Source of the DNA: Ectobacillus funiculus
GTDB lineage: Bacteria; Bacillota; Bacilli; Bacillales; Bacillaceae_G
NCBI RefSeq assembly: GCF_004138295.1
Contig: NZ_SCFM01000014.1
Span: forward strand, 62,001 to 126,000
Length of the DNA stretch: 64,000 nt
Direction: 5' to 3'
Shown one piece after another: positions 1 to 9,745 of this stretch (the stretch's first letter is position 1; each line of letters starts with the position of its first letter). The notes beneath the pieces are model-generated. The model was given only the letters and a program-made list of their open reading frames with translations. It ran no database searches and had not been told where the DNA came from. The position numbers and the translations under genes are program-made.

Positions 1-491
1 ACACGTTAAGAGAGGGATTGAAAACAGATGAATACTCTGCCGATTTGCATGTTCAAGTGGCAGAGGCGGCAGCAAAACTTAGTAGAATGGATGAAGCACA
101 GCTAGAGCTTGAGCAAGCTATTGCAATAGATCCGTCTCATCTGCGAGCAGCGTTACAACTCATACATCTATTTAAGCAGCAAGAAAAGTATGAAGAGGTG
201 ATTGAGATAGCAGCAGATGCAATAAAATATGGAGAAGATGATCCGCAACTCATATGGGAGACGGCATACGCAAAAAAACAGCTTGAGTTGTATTCAGATG
301 CATTAAACCATTATCGCGATGCATATACTTCTTTTAAGGATGATTCTTCCTTTTTGGAAGAGTACGGTTACTTTTTGCTGGAGGAAGGGCTGCGAAAAGA
401 AGCAAAAGACGTGTTTCAGCGTTTGCTGCAACTAGACCCGACACAAGTCCAAATTGAGGAACTGCTATATAATTTAGAGGATTTACAGTAA
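1..491 (+). CDS. ypiA: TPR-repeat protein YpiA, C-terminal part (cut by window edge)
   Basis: The reading frame is open to the left edge, so the N-terminus lies outside the window. The visible ~160 residues are helical and contain tetratricopeptide-like repeats (A..L..M.EA.LELEQAIAIDP, then EVIEIAADAI, then FQRLLQLDP). TPR proteins are protein-protein scaffolds. The gene directly precedes ypiB/reoY, as in B. subtilis, which is why I call it ypiA. The full protein is usually about 420 residues, so only about a third is present. Function beyond scaffolding is not evident. Confidence 0.85.
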   Translation, partial: TLREGLKTDEYSADLHVQVAEAAAKLSRMDEAQLELEQAIAIDPSHLRAALQLIHLFKQQEKYEEVIEIAADAIKYGEDDPQLIWETAYAKKQLELYSDALNHYRDAYTSFKDDSSFLEEYGYFLLEEGLRKEAKDVFQRLLQLDPTQVQIEELLYNLEDLQ

Positions 492-568
492 TTTAGGAAG
501 GAAACTTGGTCGCGTTTCTTGAATGTAAAGGGTAAAGAAAAAGAAAGACAGAGGAGGGACGGCGCGCG

Positions 569-1105
569 ATGAATACCCCTGTTTCTGTGAATGAAAAGAA
601 AGATTTCGTCAAATGGTTTTTAGGCAATTACCAGCTTAAACAGCGAGAGTGTGTATGGATTTTAAACTATTTGATGAGCCATGACCAGCTCATGAGAAAG
701 GTGCATTTCGTAGAGCATGCGAAATACTGTCCACGTGGGCTAGTAATGTCTACAAGCTGTGTAAAAGAGGCTCCATTTCATTTCTATAAACAAAATGTTA
801 TGACAACGGATGCAGAAAAGTCCTTTCATGACATTCGGCTAAATCGGGACGAGGACATATATATTCAACTCAATTTTAAAAGTTCGTTTCAAAATGCAAA
901 CTACGTTGCAGTATTGGAAGAAAACCCATACGTCCCAAAAAGCATGGAAGTGAATGAGAAGGATCGCCTTTTAGCAGAACGATTTTTAGAGGAGAGCGTG
1001 TTCAAGTTTCAACGCGACAGACTAATGACTTTAATTGATGAGGCGCTTGATGAGCAAAATGAAGCTGCTTTTTTGCAGCTGACAGAGCAGTTAAAGAGAA
1101 TATAA
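569..1105 (+). CDS. reoY: UPF0302 protein YpiB / ReoY
   Basis: A 178-residue soluble protein with the UPF0302 N-terminal region ([22 protein letters not shown]) and a charged C-terminal helix ([24 protein letters not shown]). Listeria ReoY is the family member with a known role: with ReoM and the PASTA kinase it controls ClpCP degradation of MurA, so the protein probably acts in peptidoglycan precursor control. The start ATG follows a good GAGGAGGGA site. Position between ypiA and ypiF matches B. subtilis. Family assignment is firm; the regulatory role here is transferred from Listeria. Confidence 0.88.
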   Translation: MNTPVSVNEKKDFVKWFLGNYQLKQRECVWILNYLMSHDQLMRKVHFVEHAKYCPRGLVMSTSCVKEAPFHFYKQNVMTTDAEKSFHDIRLNRDEDIYIQLNFKSSFQNANYVAVLEENPYVPKSMEVNEKDRLLAERFLEESVFKFQRDRLMTLIDEALDEQNEAAFLQLTEQLKRI

Positions 1106-1157
1106 TGAAATTGATAGCATTGTCTTGGTATAGTCAAGATTATGATGAGTGAAAAAG

Positions 1158-1190
1158 AAAAACCCTTATTTAAGGGTTTTTCTTTTTTTT
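1158..1190 (+). terminator. Intrinsic terminator after reoY
   Basis: AAACCCTT / AAGGGTTT stem with a 4-nt loop, followed by a long T-rich tract. It separates reoY from ypiF. Confidence 0.85.
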
Positions 1191-1245
1191 TCCTGTAGTT
1201 CTATGATTTAATAGAAGAAAGAGGAAATTTGAAGGGGGAGTGCAT

Positions 1246-1698
1246 ATGAATTGGACCGTTAAGGATATACAGCTGTACGAACAGGCGAAGGAATATGTTG
1301 ATACGGCCATTATTCCGCTTATTCCGCTTTCTTTCGGAAGCAATATGCAAAACACTGTGCAAAAAGGGGAGTTTATCTCTATTTTTGCTGAGGCGCTAGA
1401 ACGGGAATATCGAGGACGGCTCCTTTTATTTCCGCCATTTACCTATCTGATTGGACAAAAGGAAGAAGAGAGCCGCCTGCAAAAATGGACTGATTTCGTT
1501 ACACAAAATGGAATGCGTCACATTGTGTACATAACGAGTGATTACGAGTGGAAGCAAGCTTCCTTAGAGGGCAATTTGTTTTGGCTGCCGGCAATGTCAC
1601 TTGAGCAGCTTGATGACAAAGCGAAGCGCGAAGTTATGGGGTCACAAATTCGCGAAATCATGGCTATTTTGACTGAAAAATGGGAAAATACAGAATAA
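1246..1698 (+). CDS. ypiF: DUF2487 family protein YpiF
   Basis: A 150-residue protein without membrane segments or signal peptide, matching the Bacillus YpiF/DUF2487 family by content and by its place just upstream of qcrA. I chose ATG 1246 over the upstream in-frame GTG at 1240 because the GGGGGAG site (1233-1239) sits at proper distance only from the ATG. The function of the family is unknown. Confidence 0.85.
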   Translation: MNWTVKDIQLYEQAKEYVDTAIIPLIPLSFGSNMQNTVQKGEFISIFAEALEREYRGRLLLFPPFTYLIGQKEEESRLQKWTDFVTQNGMRHIVYITSDYEWKQASLEGNLFWLPAMSLEQLDDKAKREVMGSQIREIMAILTEKWENTE

Positions 1699-1732
1699 AT
1701 TGATTGTTTATATCATTATGAGTAGTCTGATA

Positions 1733-1761
1733 TTGACCAATGAGAGTGCTTATTATATCAT
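1733..1761 (+). promoter_or_regulatory. Probable sigma-A promoter of the qcrABC operon
   Basis: TTGACC at 1733 and TATCAT at 1756 with a 17-bp spacer, about 80 bp upstream of qcrA. Inferred from motif match only. Confidence 0.5.
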
Positions 1762-1840
1762 GATAGTGTCTTAGTTTTTTTTCCCATTTTTTCTTGTATT
1801 ATCCTAATGGGTATAACTTTTGATAGAGGGGGGAACTTTC

Positions 1841-2353
1841 ATGAGCGAGAAAGAACATAGGGTTTCAAGACGCCAATTTCTTAACTACACGCTAACAGGT
1901 GTAGGCGGATTTATGGCAGCCGGTATTATTATGCCGATGGCGCGTTTTGCACTTGATCCGATTTTAGAGAAGGAAGCAGGAACCGAGAAGGTAGCTGTTG
2001 CGCAGGTCAAGGATATTACAACAGAACCGAAGCGTTTTGACTACAAAGTGAAGCAAGTGGATGGCTGGCACAAATCTGATGAGCCGAAGTCAGCTTGGGT
2101 ATTTAAAAATGAAAGCGGCGACATCATAGCACTTTCTCCCATTTGTAAGCATTTAGGTTGTACGGTGAACTGGAACGCAAACAAGGATCATCCCAATCAA
2201 TTTTATTGTCCTTGTCATGGGGGGCGGTATGAAAAAGACGGCACGAATATTCCTGGGACGCCGCCGCTTGCACCGCTGGATGTGTATGAATCACAGATAA
2301 AGGATGGCACACTGTATCTTGGTAAAGCGAAGCCGCGGGGAGGTGCGAAATAA
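1841..2353 (+). CDS. qcrA: Menaquinol:cytochrome c reductase, Rieske iron-sulfur subunit
   Basis: A 170-residue Rieske protein of the bc-type complex that oxidises menaquinol and reduces cytochrome c. An N-terminal twin-arginine-like region (SRRQFLNYTLTGVGGFMAAG) forms the single membrane anchor. The 2Fe-2S ligands are visible as CKHLGC and CPCHGG. ATG 1841 follows GAGGGGGGAA; an upstream in-frame TTG at 1820 has no site of its own. It is followed immediately by qcrB (next base after the stop), so the subunits are co-translated. Confidence 0.97.
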   Translation: MSEKEHRVSRRQFLNYTLTGVGGFMAAGIIMPMARFALDPILEKEAGTEKVAVAQVKDITTEPKRFDYKVKQVDGWHKSDEPKSAWVFKNESGDIIALSPICKHLGCTVNWNANKDHPNQFYCPCHGGRYEKDGTNIPGTPPLAPLDVYESQIKDGTLYLGKAKPRGGAK

Positions 2354-3028
2354 ATGTTAAATAAGATTTATGATTGGGTAGATGAGCGTCTTGAAATCAC
2401 ACCGTTATGGCGCGATATTGCAGACCATGAGGTTCCTGAGCATGTAAATCCAGCGCACCATTTTTCTGCTTTTGTATACTGCTTTGGCGGACTTACCTTT
2501 TTTGTTACAGTGATTCAAATTCTTTCCGGTATGTTTTTGACGATGTATTATGTACCGGATATTAAAAACGCTTGGGAGTCTGTGTATTATCTTCAAAACG
2601 AGGTAGCATATGGACAAATTGTGCGCGGTATGCATCACTGGGGAGCGAGTCTTGTTATCGTAATGATGTTTTTGCACACCCTTCGCGTATTTTTTACGGG
2701 TTCGTATAAGAAGCCTCGTGAATTGAACTGGATTATTGGTGTTTTAATTTTTGGTGTTATGATGGGACTAGGTTTCACAGGTTATCTCCTGCCTTGGGAT
2801 ATGAAGGCATTATTTGCAACAAAAGTAGGTTTGCAAATTGCAGAGCAAACACCGCTGATCGGAAAGCAAATCAAAACACTGCTCGCAGGGCACTCTGAAA
2901 TTGTTGGTGCTCAGACTTTAACTCGCTTCTTTGCTATTCATGTCTTCTTCTTGCCAGGCGCACTACTGGGTCTTATGGCCGCACACTTCTTAATTATTCG
3001 TAAACAAGGTATTTCCGGTCCTCTATAA
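2354..3028 (+). CDS. qcrB: Menaquinol:cytochrome c reductase, cytochrome b subunit
   Basis: A 224-residue cytochrome b6-type membrane protein, the length of the Bacillus subunit. Heme-ligating histidines occur in GMHHWGASLVIVMMFLHTLRVFFTG and in the later TRFFAIHVFFLPG helix, and GYLLPWD marks the quinol-oxidation side. Four hydrophobic helices are apparent. Its start codon abuts the qcrA stop, and qcrC follows after 42 bp. Confidence 0.97.
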   Translation: MLNKIYDWVDERLEITPLWRDIADHEVPEHVNPAHHFSAFVYCFGGLTFFVTVIQILSGMFLTMYYVPDIKNAWESVYYLQNEVAYGQIVRGMHHWGASLVIVMMFLHTLRVFFTGSYKKPRELNWIIGVLIFGVMMGLGFTGYLLPWDMKALFATKVGLQIAEQTPLIGKQIKTLLAGHSEIVGAQTLTRFFAIHVFFLPGALLGLMAAHFLIIRKQGISGPL

Positions 3029-3070
3029 AAGATTGTTAGATTATAGGAACCGTATTAAAGGAGGGAGATT

Positions 3071-3838
3071 ATGCATCGGGGCAAAGGGATGAAGTTTGTC
3101 GGAGATTCACGCGTACATGCTGTCCGGCATTCCAATATTCCGAAGGATTATTCGGAATATCCAGGAAAAACAGAAGCATTTTGGCCGAACTTCCTATTGA
3201 AGGAATGGATGGTTGGAGCTGTATTTTTGATTGGATATTTAAGCTTGACGGTTGCTCACCCGTCACCGCTAGAACGTATTGCGGATCCAACAGATACAGG
3301 CTACATACCGCTTCCAGACTGGTACTTCTTATTTTTATATCAAATGTTGAAATATTCATATGCGTCAGGTCCATACACAACTATTGGGGCATTTATTATG
3401 CCGGGAATTGCAGCTGGTGGATTACTTTTAGCGCCATTTATCGATCGTGGGCCGGAGCGAAGACCTATTAAGCGTCCATTTGCAACGGGATTTATGCTCC
3501 TTGCACTTGCTTCTATTATTTTCTTAACATGGGAGTCAGTTGTAAATCATGATTGGGAAGCTGCAAAAAAACAAGGTGCGATTGTGAAAACAGTGGCTGT
3601 TGATAAAGAGGCAGAAGGCTATCAGCTGATGCAGAAAAATACGTGCTTAACCTGTCACGGTGATAATTTGCAAGGTGGAGCGGCAGCACCGACACTGCAA
3701 AATCTGTCATTAACACCAGAAGAAATTGCTAAGATTGCTAGAAACGGTAGAGGCGCGATGCCAAAAGGAGTATTTAAGGGGACGGATGAGGAACTGAAAA
3801 AAGTCACTGAGTATATTACTCAATACAATAAAAAATAG
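3071..3838 (+). CDS. qcrC: Menaquinol:cytochrome c reductase, fused subunit IV / cytochrome c
   Basis: A 255-residue fusion typical of Bacillus. The N-terminal part is the subunit IV-like section of cytochrome b (PLPDWYFLFLYQMLKY, then two more membrane helices). The C-terminal ~90 residues are a cytochrome c domain with the CLTCH heme site and a later Met ligand in GAMPKGVF. Good AAAGGAGGGAG site. The operon ends with a hairpin terminator and a family A repeat. Confidence 0.97.
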   Translation: MHRGKGMKFVGDSRVHAVRHSNIPKDYSEYPGKTEAFWPNFLLKEWMVGAVFLIGYLSLTVAHPSPLERIADPTDTGYIPLPDWYFLFLYQMLKYSYASGPYTTIGAFIMPGIAAGGLLLAPFIDRGPERRPIKRPFATGFMLLALASIIFLTWESVVNHDWEAAKKQGAIVKTVAVDKEAEGYQLMQKNTCLTCHGDNLQGGAAAPTLQNLSLTPEEIAKIARNGRGAMPKGVFKGTDEELKKVTEYITQYNKK

Positions 3839-3845
3839 TGGGGAG

Positions 3846-3874
3846 GCCGGCTGCGCATTGTAGTCGGCTTTTCT
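3846..3874 (+). terminator. Intrinsic terminator of qcrABC
   Basis: GCCGGCT / AGTCGGC stem (one G-T pair) followed by TTTTCT, directly before the family A repeat. Confidence 0.7.
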
Positions 3875-3876
3875 AC

Positions 3877-3982
3877 TTTACACTTTAAGAATAATTTTCC
3901 AGCCAGAAGGTCCATTCGACGTAGCCAGAAAACTTAAGAATAGAGTGTAAGTACAACTCTGCCTGATGGCGGGCTTTCTTTA
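3877..3982 (+). repeat. Family A dispersed element, diverged copy
   Basis: It carries the family landmarks in order: ACTTTAAGAAT, a CCAGCC apex, ATTCGACGTAG, TAAGTACAACT, and GGCGGGCTTTCTTTA at the end. The outer arms ACTTT and AGAGT pair imperfectly, so this copy is drifting. Confidence 0.75.
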
Positions 3983-4047
3983 TGATAGAAAAATTTAGTA
4001 TTATGATAACTATATGGATTTGGACGAAAGTTGAGGGGGAACATGTC

Positions 4048-4638
4048 ATGTATTTGTATCATATATTGCGTAGTCGATCTTTTTTAATCCTGCTTCTCAT
4101 TGTAAATTTACTTGGGACCGCATATGGGTATGTATGGTATGGTTACCAGTTGGTAGAAACTGAGCCGAGATTTCTTCTTTTTGTACCAGACAGCCCTACC
4201 GCTAGTTTATTTTTTTCATTTGTTTTGCTTGCCTTTTTATTTAAAGTGAATTGGGGGATGATGGAGGCTTTCGCAATTGTAACACTGTTGAAATATGGAA
4301 CATGGGCTGTTGGTATGAATATTTTGTTGCTCTTGATGGAGGGAACTTTGGATTGGACAGGATACATGCTCATGATTTCACACGCCGCAATGGCGATACA
4401 AGGGATATTATATGCTCCTTTTTATCGAATGAAGCGTTGGCATCTTGCTGCAGCATCTATTTGGACGCTTCATGATGTCGTCATTGATTATGTGTACAAG
4501 CAAATGCCTAGGTACGGCATATTAGACCAGTATTATCAGCCTATCGGATATTTTACATTTTGGCTGAGTATATGCTGCATTGGCGCCGCCTATTTCTTCT
4601 GTTTGCGGGAGAAGCGTTTAGAGTTACTGTTGCAGTAA
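4048..4638 (+). CDS. ypjA: DUF1405 membrane protein YpjA
   Basis: About 196 residues with five to six hydrophobic helices (first: FLILLLIVNLLGTAYGYVWYG). Matches the YpjA/DUF1405 family by content and by place between qcrC and ypjB. I chose ATG 4048 because AGGGGGA (4034-4040) lies 7 nt upstream; the frame is open back to 3982 without another site. Function unknown. Confidence 0.85.
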   Translation: MYLYHILRSRSFLILLLIVNLLGTAYGYVWYGYQLVETEPRFLLFVPDSPTASLFFSFVLLAFLFKVNWGMMEAFAIVTLLKYGTWAVGMNILLLLMEGTLDWTGYMLMISHAAMAIQGILYAPFYRMKRWHLAAASIWTLHDVVIDYVYKQMPRYGILDQYYQPIGYFTFWLSICCIGAAYFFCLREKRLELLLQ

Positions 4639-4712
4639 GGGAGGTATCATTTTTGGCATTTTCTTGTCCACCCCTTCATACATTGTAACTAGAAGGTGTA
4701 GGGGGGACAAGA

Positions 4713-5495
4713 ATGAAAAAAATCATTGCCTTTCTAATAGCAGTTTTTCTCTTAGTCGCACCGACTCGCATTTACGCAGCTGATTGGAGCGAATTAAATC
4801 GGTTGCTTGACGAGTCATTGCAACTTGTGAAGCAGGAGGAATATACGAAAGCAGAACGAATTTTGACATATTTCTCAACCGAGTTTGCGGATTTAAATAA
4901 AAAAGAGGATTTTTCGGCGGAGCACACTCGGGTCATCTCCATCGCTTACGATAAAGCGGTGCAAGCTATGCGGGAAGAAACGATGAGTCAGAAGGAAAAG
5001 GAAGATGATGTGACAGCGCTTCGACTTGTGGTCGATGCGGAATCTTCGCAATTTCAGCCTCTTTGGCTCAGTCGTGAAAATACAATCATGAGTGCGTTTT
5101 CGCAGATGGAAACAGCGGTACAAAAGCAGGATGATGAGCAATTCCAAAGAACACTTAATACATTTTTATACGAATTTGATATTATCTATCCAAGCTTAGT
5201 GGTAGATCTACCTAAGGAAGAAATTGAGCGTTTGAACGCACATCTGTCTTACTTGGATGAGTTTCGCAACGTAATGGCGAAAAATGAGAGCGGACAAAAG
5301 CAAATGCAGGTGATTCGTCAGGACTTAGAAACAGTATTTCAAAGCCCGAACAAGGATGAAGCAACTCCTTCTTTAATTTGGGTTATGATCTCCACAGGTA
5401 GTATTATTATTTTTACATTAACTTATGTTGCTTGGAGAAAATATAAAGGTGAACAAGAAAAGCGAAAAAATCGCATGAAGTCTAAGAACCGATAA
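4713..5495 (+). CDS. ypjB: Sporulation protein YpjB family
   Basis: A 260-residue protein with a cleavable signal peptide (residues 1-22, ending TRIYA-AD), a long helical extracellular domain, one C-terminal membrane helix (about residues 224-243) and a basic cytoplasmic tail. This layout and the position after ypjA match YpjB (Spore_YpjB family). The molecular role is not established. Confidence 0.88.
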   Translation: MKKIIAFLIAVFLLVAPTRIYAADWSELNRLLDESLQLVKQEEYTKAERILTYFSTEFADLNKKEDFSAEHTRVISIAYDKAVQAMREETMSQKEKEDDVTALRLVVDAESSQFQPLWLSRENTIMSAFSQMETAVQKQDDEQFQRTLNTFLYEFDIIYPSLVVDLPKEEIERLNAHLSYLDEFRNVMAKNESGQKQMQVIRQDLETVFQSPNKDEATPSLIWVMISTGSIIIFTLTYVAWRKYKGEQEKRKNRMKSKNR

Positions 5496-5619
5496 TATCT
5501 TCTAGGTTTTCGTTGACAAGGAAATAACGGCAAAATAAAATGAAAATTATACCACTGGATAATTTTCATTCCTTGCTTGTCTAGTTAGTAAAGAAGCGCT
5601 TCAAAATTGGAGGATAATA

Positions 5620-6300
5620 ATGCTTTACGTAATCTATTTCATCATCATTTTGCTTATCCCATTGTATGCACAAATGAAAGTTCGCAGTGCTTATAGCAAA
5701 TATTCACAAGTGTACTCAACATCTGGAATGACGGGTGCACAGGTTGCTAGAAGGGTACTGGATGCGAACGGATTATACGATGTAGCGGTTGAGGAAACGC
5801 CAGGACAGCTATCAGACCATTATGACCCGCGCACGAAAACAGTTCGCTTGTCTACGAATAACTATTACGGCCAGTCAGTTGCCGGAACTGCAGTAGCAGC
5901 TCATGAGGTCGGTCATGCAATTCAGGACGCGAAAAATTATAACTTTATGCGTGTCCGTCATGCACTGGTGCCAGTTGCTAACTTTGGCTCTAATATGTCT
6001 TGGATTTTTGTTATGATTGGCATGTTTGCAGGCCTTTCCAAGATGCTTCTTCTTGGAATTGTTCTTATGGCAGCTGGGGTGTTATTTCAGGTTGTTACGC
6101 TGCCTGTTGAATTTGACGCATCAAGCCGGGCGATGAAGCAAATTTCTTCTCTTGGTATTGTGTCGCACAGTGAAGAAGTGCAGGCACGTAAGGTATTGAA
6201 TGCAGCAGCCCTTACATACGTAGCGGCAGCGGCTGTTGCTGTTTTTGAATTGCTGCGGTTGCTTCTTATTTATACAGGTATGCAGCGGAGCGATGATTAG
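5620..6300 (+). CDS. Membrane zinc metallopeptidase, YugP-like
   Basis: A 226-residue membrane protein with the zinc-peptidase motif HEVGH (about residues 95-99, in AAHEVGHAIQDA) and a conserved distal PVEFDASSRAM segment likely carrying the third ligand. One N-terminal helix and two to three C-terminal helices place the active site near the membrane. It belongs to the neutral zinc metallopeptidase family of B. subtilis YugP (PF04298); it is not part of the B. subtilis locus here. Substrate unknown. Confidence 0.9.
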   Translation: MLYVIYFIIILLIPLYAQMKVRSAYSKYSQVYSTSGMTGAQVARRVLDANGLYDVAVEETPGQLSDHYDPRTKTVRLSTNNYYGQSVAGTAVAAHEVGHAIQDAKNYNFMRVRHALVPVANFGSNMSWIFVMIGMFAGLSKMLLLGIVLMAAGVLFQVVTLPVEFDASSRAMKQISSLGIVSHSEEVQARKVLNAAALTYVAAAAVAVFELLRLLLIYTGMQRSDD

Positions 6301-6302
6301 AC

Positions 6303-6336
6303 AAAAAAGCTATCGAGGACTCGATAGCTTTTTTGT
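6303..6336 (+). terminator. Bidirectional terminator between the zinc peptidase and ypjC
   Basis: AAAAAAGCTATCGA / TCGATAGCTTTTTT, 4-nt loop, with A- and T-tracts on both sides. It can serve the + strand peptidase and possibly the converging minus-strand ypjC. Confidence 0.88.
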
Positions 6337-6428
6337 TTCGATTTGCCTAAGGATTAGAATGTGCTTTGTTCATTGTGTAGTTGCAGCATGTATGCAGCAA
6401 CCAAATCTGCGAATCCTTTTTCTCACCG

Positions 6429-7310
6429 TCAATTATGAAGAGGATTTTTATTTTCATCAAGTGTAAATCCTTCCCCAATGACATCATGGACATCATTGAC
6501 AGCAACGAAGGCATGTGGGTCAATAGATGTGATAATGCTTTTTAGTTTGATGAGTTCGTTTCTTGCTACTACACAGTATAATACGTGTCGCTCCTTCTTT
6601 GTATATGTCCCCATTCCGTGTAAAAATGTAGCGCCACGATCCATTTTTGAGAGGATTTTCTCTGCAATTTCCGCATTTTTCTCCGAAATGATTGTCGCTC
6701 CTTTTGCAGCGTAAGCACCTTCTTGCATAAAATCAATTACTCGTGCACCGACAAATACCGCGACAAGCGTGTACATCCCTTGCTGATAGGAGAGATATGT
6801 AATAATTGAGACGAAAATTACAACTGCATCGAATAAAAACATAGTTTTCCCCATGCTCCAACCGATGTATTTATGTGCGAGTCGTGCGATAATATCAACA
6901 CCGCCTGTTGTACCGCCGTAACGAAAAATAATCCCAAGTCCCACCCCGATAAACAGGCCTGCAAACAGTGCGGCCAATGTCATATCCTTTTGTAGATTTA
7001 AGTGGAGATTAAATAAGCCGTATCGTTGAAAGACCCAAAGGAAGGCAGAAACGCTAAATGTTCCAATTAGTGTATACAGAAAGGTTGTGCGACCAAGGAG
7101 CCTCCAGCCAACGAAAAAAAGCGGGATATTTAGAAGTAAATTCGTATAAGAGGGATCCCAGTGAAACAAAAAGTACAGCAGTAGTGTAATCCCTGTAAAT
7201 CCGCCCTCCGCCAAATGATTTTCGATGTTAATATTGACGATACCAAATGAAAAGATGGCAGATCCAATGACAATAAAAATAATATTGCTGATCCTCAGAC
7301 CGAAGTTCAT
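6429..7310 (-). CDS. ypjC: YitT family membrane protein YpjC
   Basis: 293 residues: five to six membrane helices (DUF161/YitT_membrane) followed by a ~90-residue cytoplasmic DUF2179 domain (GATFLHGMGTYTKKERHVLYCVV). GGGGGATTAGC precedes the ATG. Position between ypjB and ypjD, on the opposite strand, is as in B. subtilis ypjC. Transport substrate unknown. Confidence 0.9.
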   Translation of the reverse strand: MNFGLRISNIIFIVIGSAIFSFGIVNINIENHLAEGGFTGITLLLYFLFHWDPSYTNLLLNIPLFFVGWRLLGRTTFLYTLIGTFSVSAFLWVFQRYGLFNLHLNLQKDMTLAALFAGLFIGVGLGIIFRYGGTTGGVDIIARLAHKYIGWSMGKTMFLFDAVVIFVSIITYLSYQQGMYTLVAVFVGARVIDFMQEGAYAAKGATIISEKNAEIAEKILSKMDRGATFLHGMGTYTKKERHVLYCVVARNELIKLKSIITSIDPHAFVAVNDVHDVIGEGFTLDENKNPLHN

Positions 7311-7453
7311 GCTAATCCCCCTGTTCCATTGTGCAATATCATATTATAATTTATCTGTTTATTAGTGGGAAATTATGTACAAGTGAAAAGAAATTTGTCA
7401 AATGCCATAGAATTGGCTAACATGAAAAGAGGAAGAAAATTGAGGTGAATGGA

Positions 7454-7798
7454 ATGGGACATAAAACGATACATAAGATGCAGCAAGAAGTCGATGAATA
7501 TATTAGTCAATTTAAAGAGGGCTATTTCAGTCCGCTTGCGATGATGGCGAGATTAACAGAAGAGATGGGTGAATTAGCGAGAGAAATCAATCATTATTAT
7601 GGGGAAAAGCCAAAAAAATCGACAGAAAAAGAACGAACCGTCGAAGAAGAGCTAGGAGATGTACTTTTTGTTATGATTTGTATGGCAAACAGCTTGAACA
7701 TTGACCTCGAAACAGCCCATAATGTAGTGATGGATAAATTTCAAACGCGTGACAAAAACCGTTGGACACGCAAGGAAGAGGGAGAGACACAACAATGA
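7454..7798 (+). CDS. ypjD: MazG-type nucleotide pyrophosphohydrolase YpjD
   Basis: 114 residues of an all-alpha NTP pyrophosphohydrolase. Metal-binding acidic motifs [10 protein letters not shown] and [17 protein letters not shown] are intact. Such enzymes remove pyrophosphate from (non-canonical) nucleotides. ATG 7454 follows GAGGTG; an in-frame GTG at 7445 is inside that site. Its stop overlaps the dapB start by four bases (ATGA), showing translational coupling. Confidence 0.92.
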   Translation: MGHKTIHKMQQEVDEYISQFKEGYFSPLAMMARLTEEMGELAREINHYYGEKPKKSTEKERTVEEELGDVLFVMICMANSLNIDLETAHNVVMDKFQTRDKNRWTRKEEGETQQ

Positions 7799-8595
7799 AC
7801 ACAATTCGTATTGCAGTAGCTGGTCCAAGAGGAAGAATGGGGGTAGAGGCGCTTCGTCTCATTGAACGAACTCCGCACTTTCAGCTTGTTGCGGCTGTAG
7901 ACCGTACAAATGGTGGAAAACTGATTTCTGATATCGATGGACTTCCGTCTTTGGCAGCGCCAATTTATGAAGATTTAAATGTATGTTTATCAGAGGTACA
8001 GGTGGATGTGCTGCTTGATTTAACGACACCGGAAATTGGGAAAAACCATGTGTATATTGCCTTAGAACACGGTGTACGTTCGGTTATTGGAACAACGGGT
8101 TTCACAGAGCAAGAACTCCGTGATCTCGAGGCAGCCGCGAAAGAGAAAGGTGTAGGAACGATTATTGCTCCGAACTTTGCAATTGGCGCCATTTTGATGA
8201 TGAAGTTTGCACAAATGGCAGCAAAATATTTTCAAGACGTTGAAATCATTGAGCTTCATCATGATCAAAAGCTTGATGCTCCATCAGGAACTGCGGTGAA
8301 AACAGTGGACTTAATCCGTTCAGTTCGTGAACCAAAAAAGCAGGGGCATCCGAATGAATCAGAGCAGCTGCAAGGTGCGAGGGGTGCAGAGGTAGACGGC
8401 ATTCATATTCACAGCGTCCGCTTGCCGGGATTAATCGCCCATCAGGAAGTACTATTTGGCGGCGATGGTCAAATGCTTACAGTTCGTCACGATTCGTTTA
8501 ACCGCGTTTCCTTCATGTCCGGTGTTCAACTTGCTGTTGAAACGGTTATGAAGGTAGATGGACTTGTGTATGGATTAGAAAATATTGTAGATTAA
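7795..8595 (+). CDS. dapB: 4-hydroxy-tetrahydrodipicolinate reductase
   Basis: 266 residues, full length. DapB reduces HTPA in the diaminopimelate/lysine pathway, feeding peptidoglycan and, in spores, dipicolinate. The N-terminal nucleotide-binding motif VAGPRGRMG and the catalytic/substrate motif [15 protein letters not shown] are visible. ATG 7795 overlaps the ypjD stop. First of the run dapB-mgsA-bshB1-bshA-cca-birA. Confidence 0.97.
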   Translation: MNTIRIAVAGPRGRMGVEALRLIERTPHFQLVAAVDRTNGGKLISDIDGLPSLAAPIYEDLNVCLSEVQVDVLLDLTTPEIGKNHVYIALEHGVRSVIGTTGFTEQELRDLEAAAKEKGVGTIIAPNFAIGAILMMKFAQMAAKYFQDVEIIELHHDQKLDAPSGTAVKTVDLIRSVREPKKQGHPNESEQLQGARGAEVDGIHIHSVRLPGLIAHQEVLFGGDGQMLTVRHDSFNRVSFMSGVQLAVETVMKVDGLVYGLENIVD

Positions 8596-8632
8596 AAAAG
8601 AAACTACATACAATATTAAAGGGGAGACGGAG

Positions 8633-9028
8633 ATGAAAATTGCTTTAATTGCTCACGATAAGAAAAAACAAGATATGGTTGCGTTTACGTACGCATATAA
8701 ACCAATATTGGAGCAGCATGAACTATTTGCGACAGGGACGACAGGGCTTCGGATTATGGAGGCGACAGAAATGGCGGTTACACGTTTTCAGTCTGGTCCG
8801 TTAGGCGGTGACCAAGAGATTGGTGCGATGATCGCAAAAAATGATATGGATATGGTCATTTTTTTCCGCGATCCACTTACAGCGCAGCCGCATGAGCCGG
8901 ATGTCAATGCATTGCTTCGATTATGCGATGTATATTCGATTCCACTTGCTACAAATATGGCGAGTGCTGAATTATTGATGCATGCTTTAGAACGGGGAGA
9001 TCTAGATTATCGAGCATTAAGAAAATGA
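8633..9028 (+). CDS. mgsA: Methylglyoxal synthase
   Basis: 131 residues, family-typical length. Converts dihydroxyacetone phosphate to methylglyoxal as a bypass of lower glycolysis. Phosphate-binding and catalytic segments are present: AHDKKK at the N-terminus, [15 protein letters not shown] and [15 protein letters not shown]. Adjacent bacillithiol genes fit, since methylglyoxal is detoxified through bacillithiol in Bacillus. Confidence 0.96.
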   Translation: MKIALIAHDKKKQDMVAFTYAYKPILEQHELFATGTTGLRIMEATEMAVTRFQSGPLGGDQEIGAMIAKNDMDMVIFFRDPLTAQPHEPDVNALLRLCDVYSIPLATNMASAELLMHALERGDLDYRALRK

Positions 9029-9040
9029 GGGAAGTACAGC

Positions 9041-9745
9041 ATGAGTGATTTACATATATTAGCTTTTGGCGCACATGCGGATGATGTAGAGATCGGGATG
9101 GCTGGCACAATTGCCAAGTATGCGCGATTGGGATATAAAGTGGGGATTTGCGATTTAACAGAAGCTGAGCTGTCCTCTAATGGCACCGTAGAAGGAAGAA
9201 GATACGAAGCGGAGGAGGCGGCCCATATATTAGGGGCCGTTCAACGCATCAATCTGCATATGCCGGATAGGGGATTGTACATGCAGGGGGAACGCATTTG
9301 GAAATTGGTAGAAGTGATTCGCTTGTATAAGCCTCAGCTTGTGTTTGCTCCATATTGGGAGGACCGTCATCCTGATCATACAAATTGCGCTCATCTTGTA
9401 GAGGAAGCAGTGTTTTCGGCGGGCATCCGCAAATATATGCCGGAACGTGACGCACACCGCGTACAAGCGTTGCATTATTACATGATTAATGGATTTCATC
9501 AACCGTCTTTTTGTGTAGATATCAGCGAAGAGATGGACAAAAAAATTCGTTCTTTACAAGCATACAAAAGTCAATTTGTAAAAGGGGAGAACGGTGTTAG
9601 CACCCCGTTGACGGAAGGCTATATTGAAACGGTCGTTGCACGCGATACATTGTTTGGAAAAGAAGTGGGAACAAAGTATGCGGAGGGCTTTATAAGTAAA
9701 AAGCCGCTTCTCATCAGACATGGTTTACTGGGAGGGATAGAATGA
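9041..9745 (+). CDS. bshB1: N-acetylglucosaminyl-malate deacetylase BshB1
   Basis: 234 residues of the LmbE/PIG-L zinc deacetylase family. Metal motif AHADDVEIG near the N-terminus and HPDH in the middle are intact. It removes the acetyl group from GlcNAc-malate in bacillithiol synthesis. Its last codons overlap the bshA start (ATGA at 9742), so the two enzymes are coupled. The cysteine ligase bshC is not in this window. Confidence 0.95.
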   Translation: MSDLHILAFGAHADDVEIGMAGTIAKYARLGYKVGICDLTEAELSSNGTVEGRRYEAEEAAHILGAVQRINLHMPDRGLYMQGERIWKLVEVIRLYKPQLVFAPYWEDRHPDHTNCAHLVEEAVFSAGIRKYMPERDAHRVQALHYYMINGFHQPSFCVDISEEMDKKIRSLQAYKSQFVKGENGVSTPLTEGYIETVVARDTLFGKEVGTKYAEGFISKKPLLIRHGLLGGIE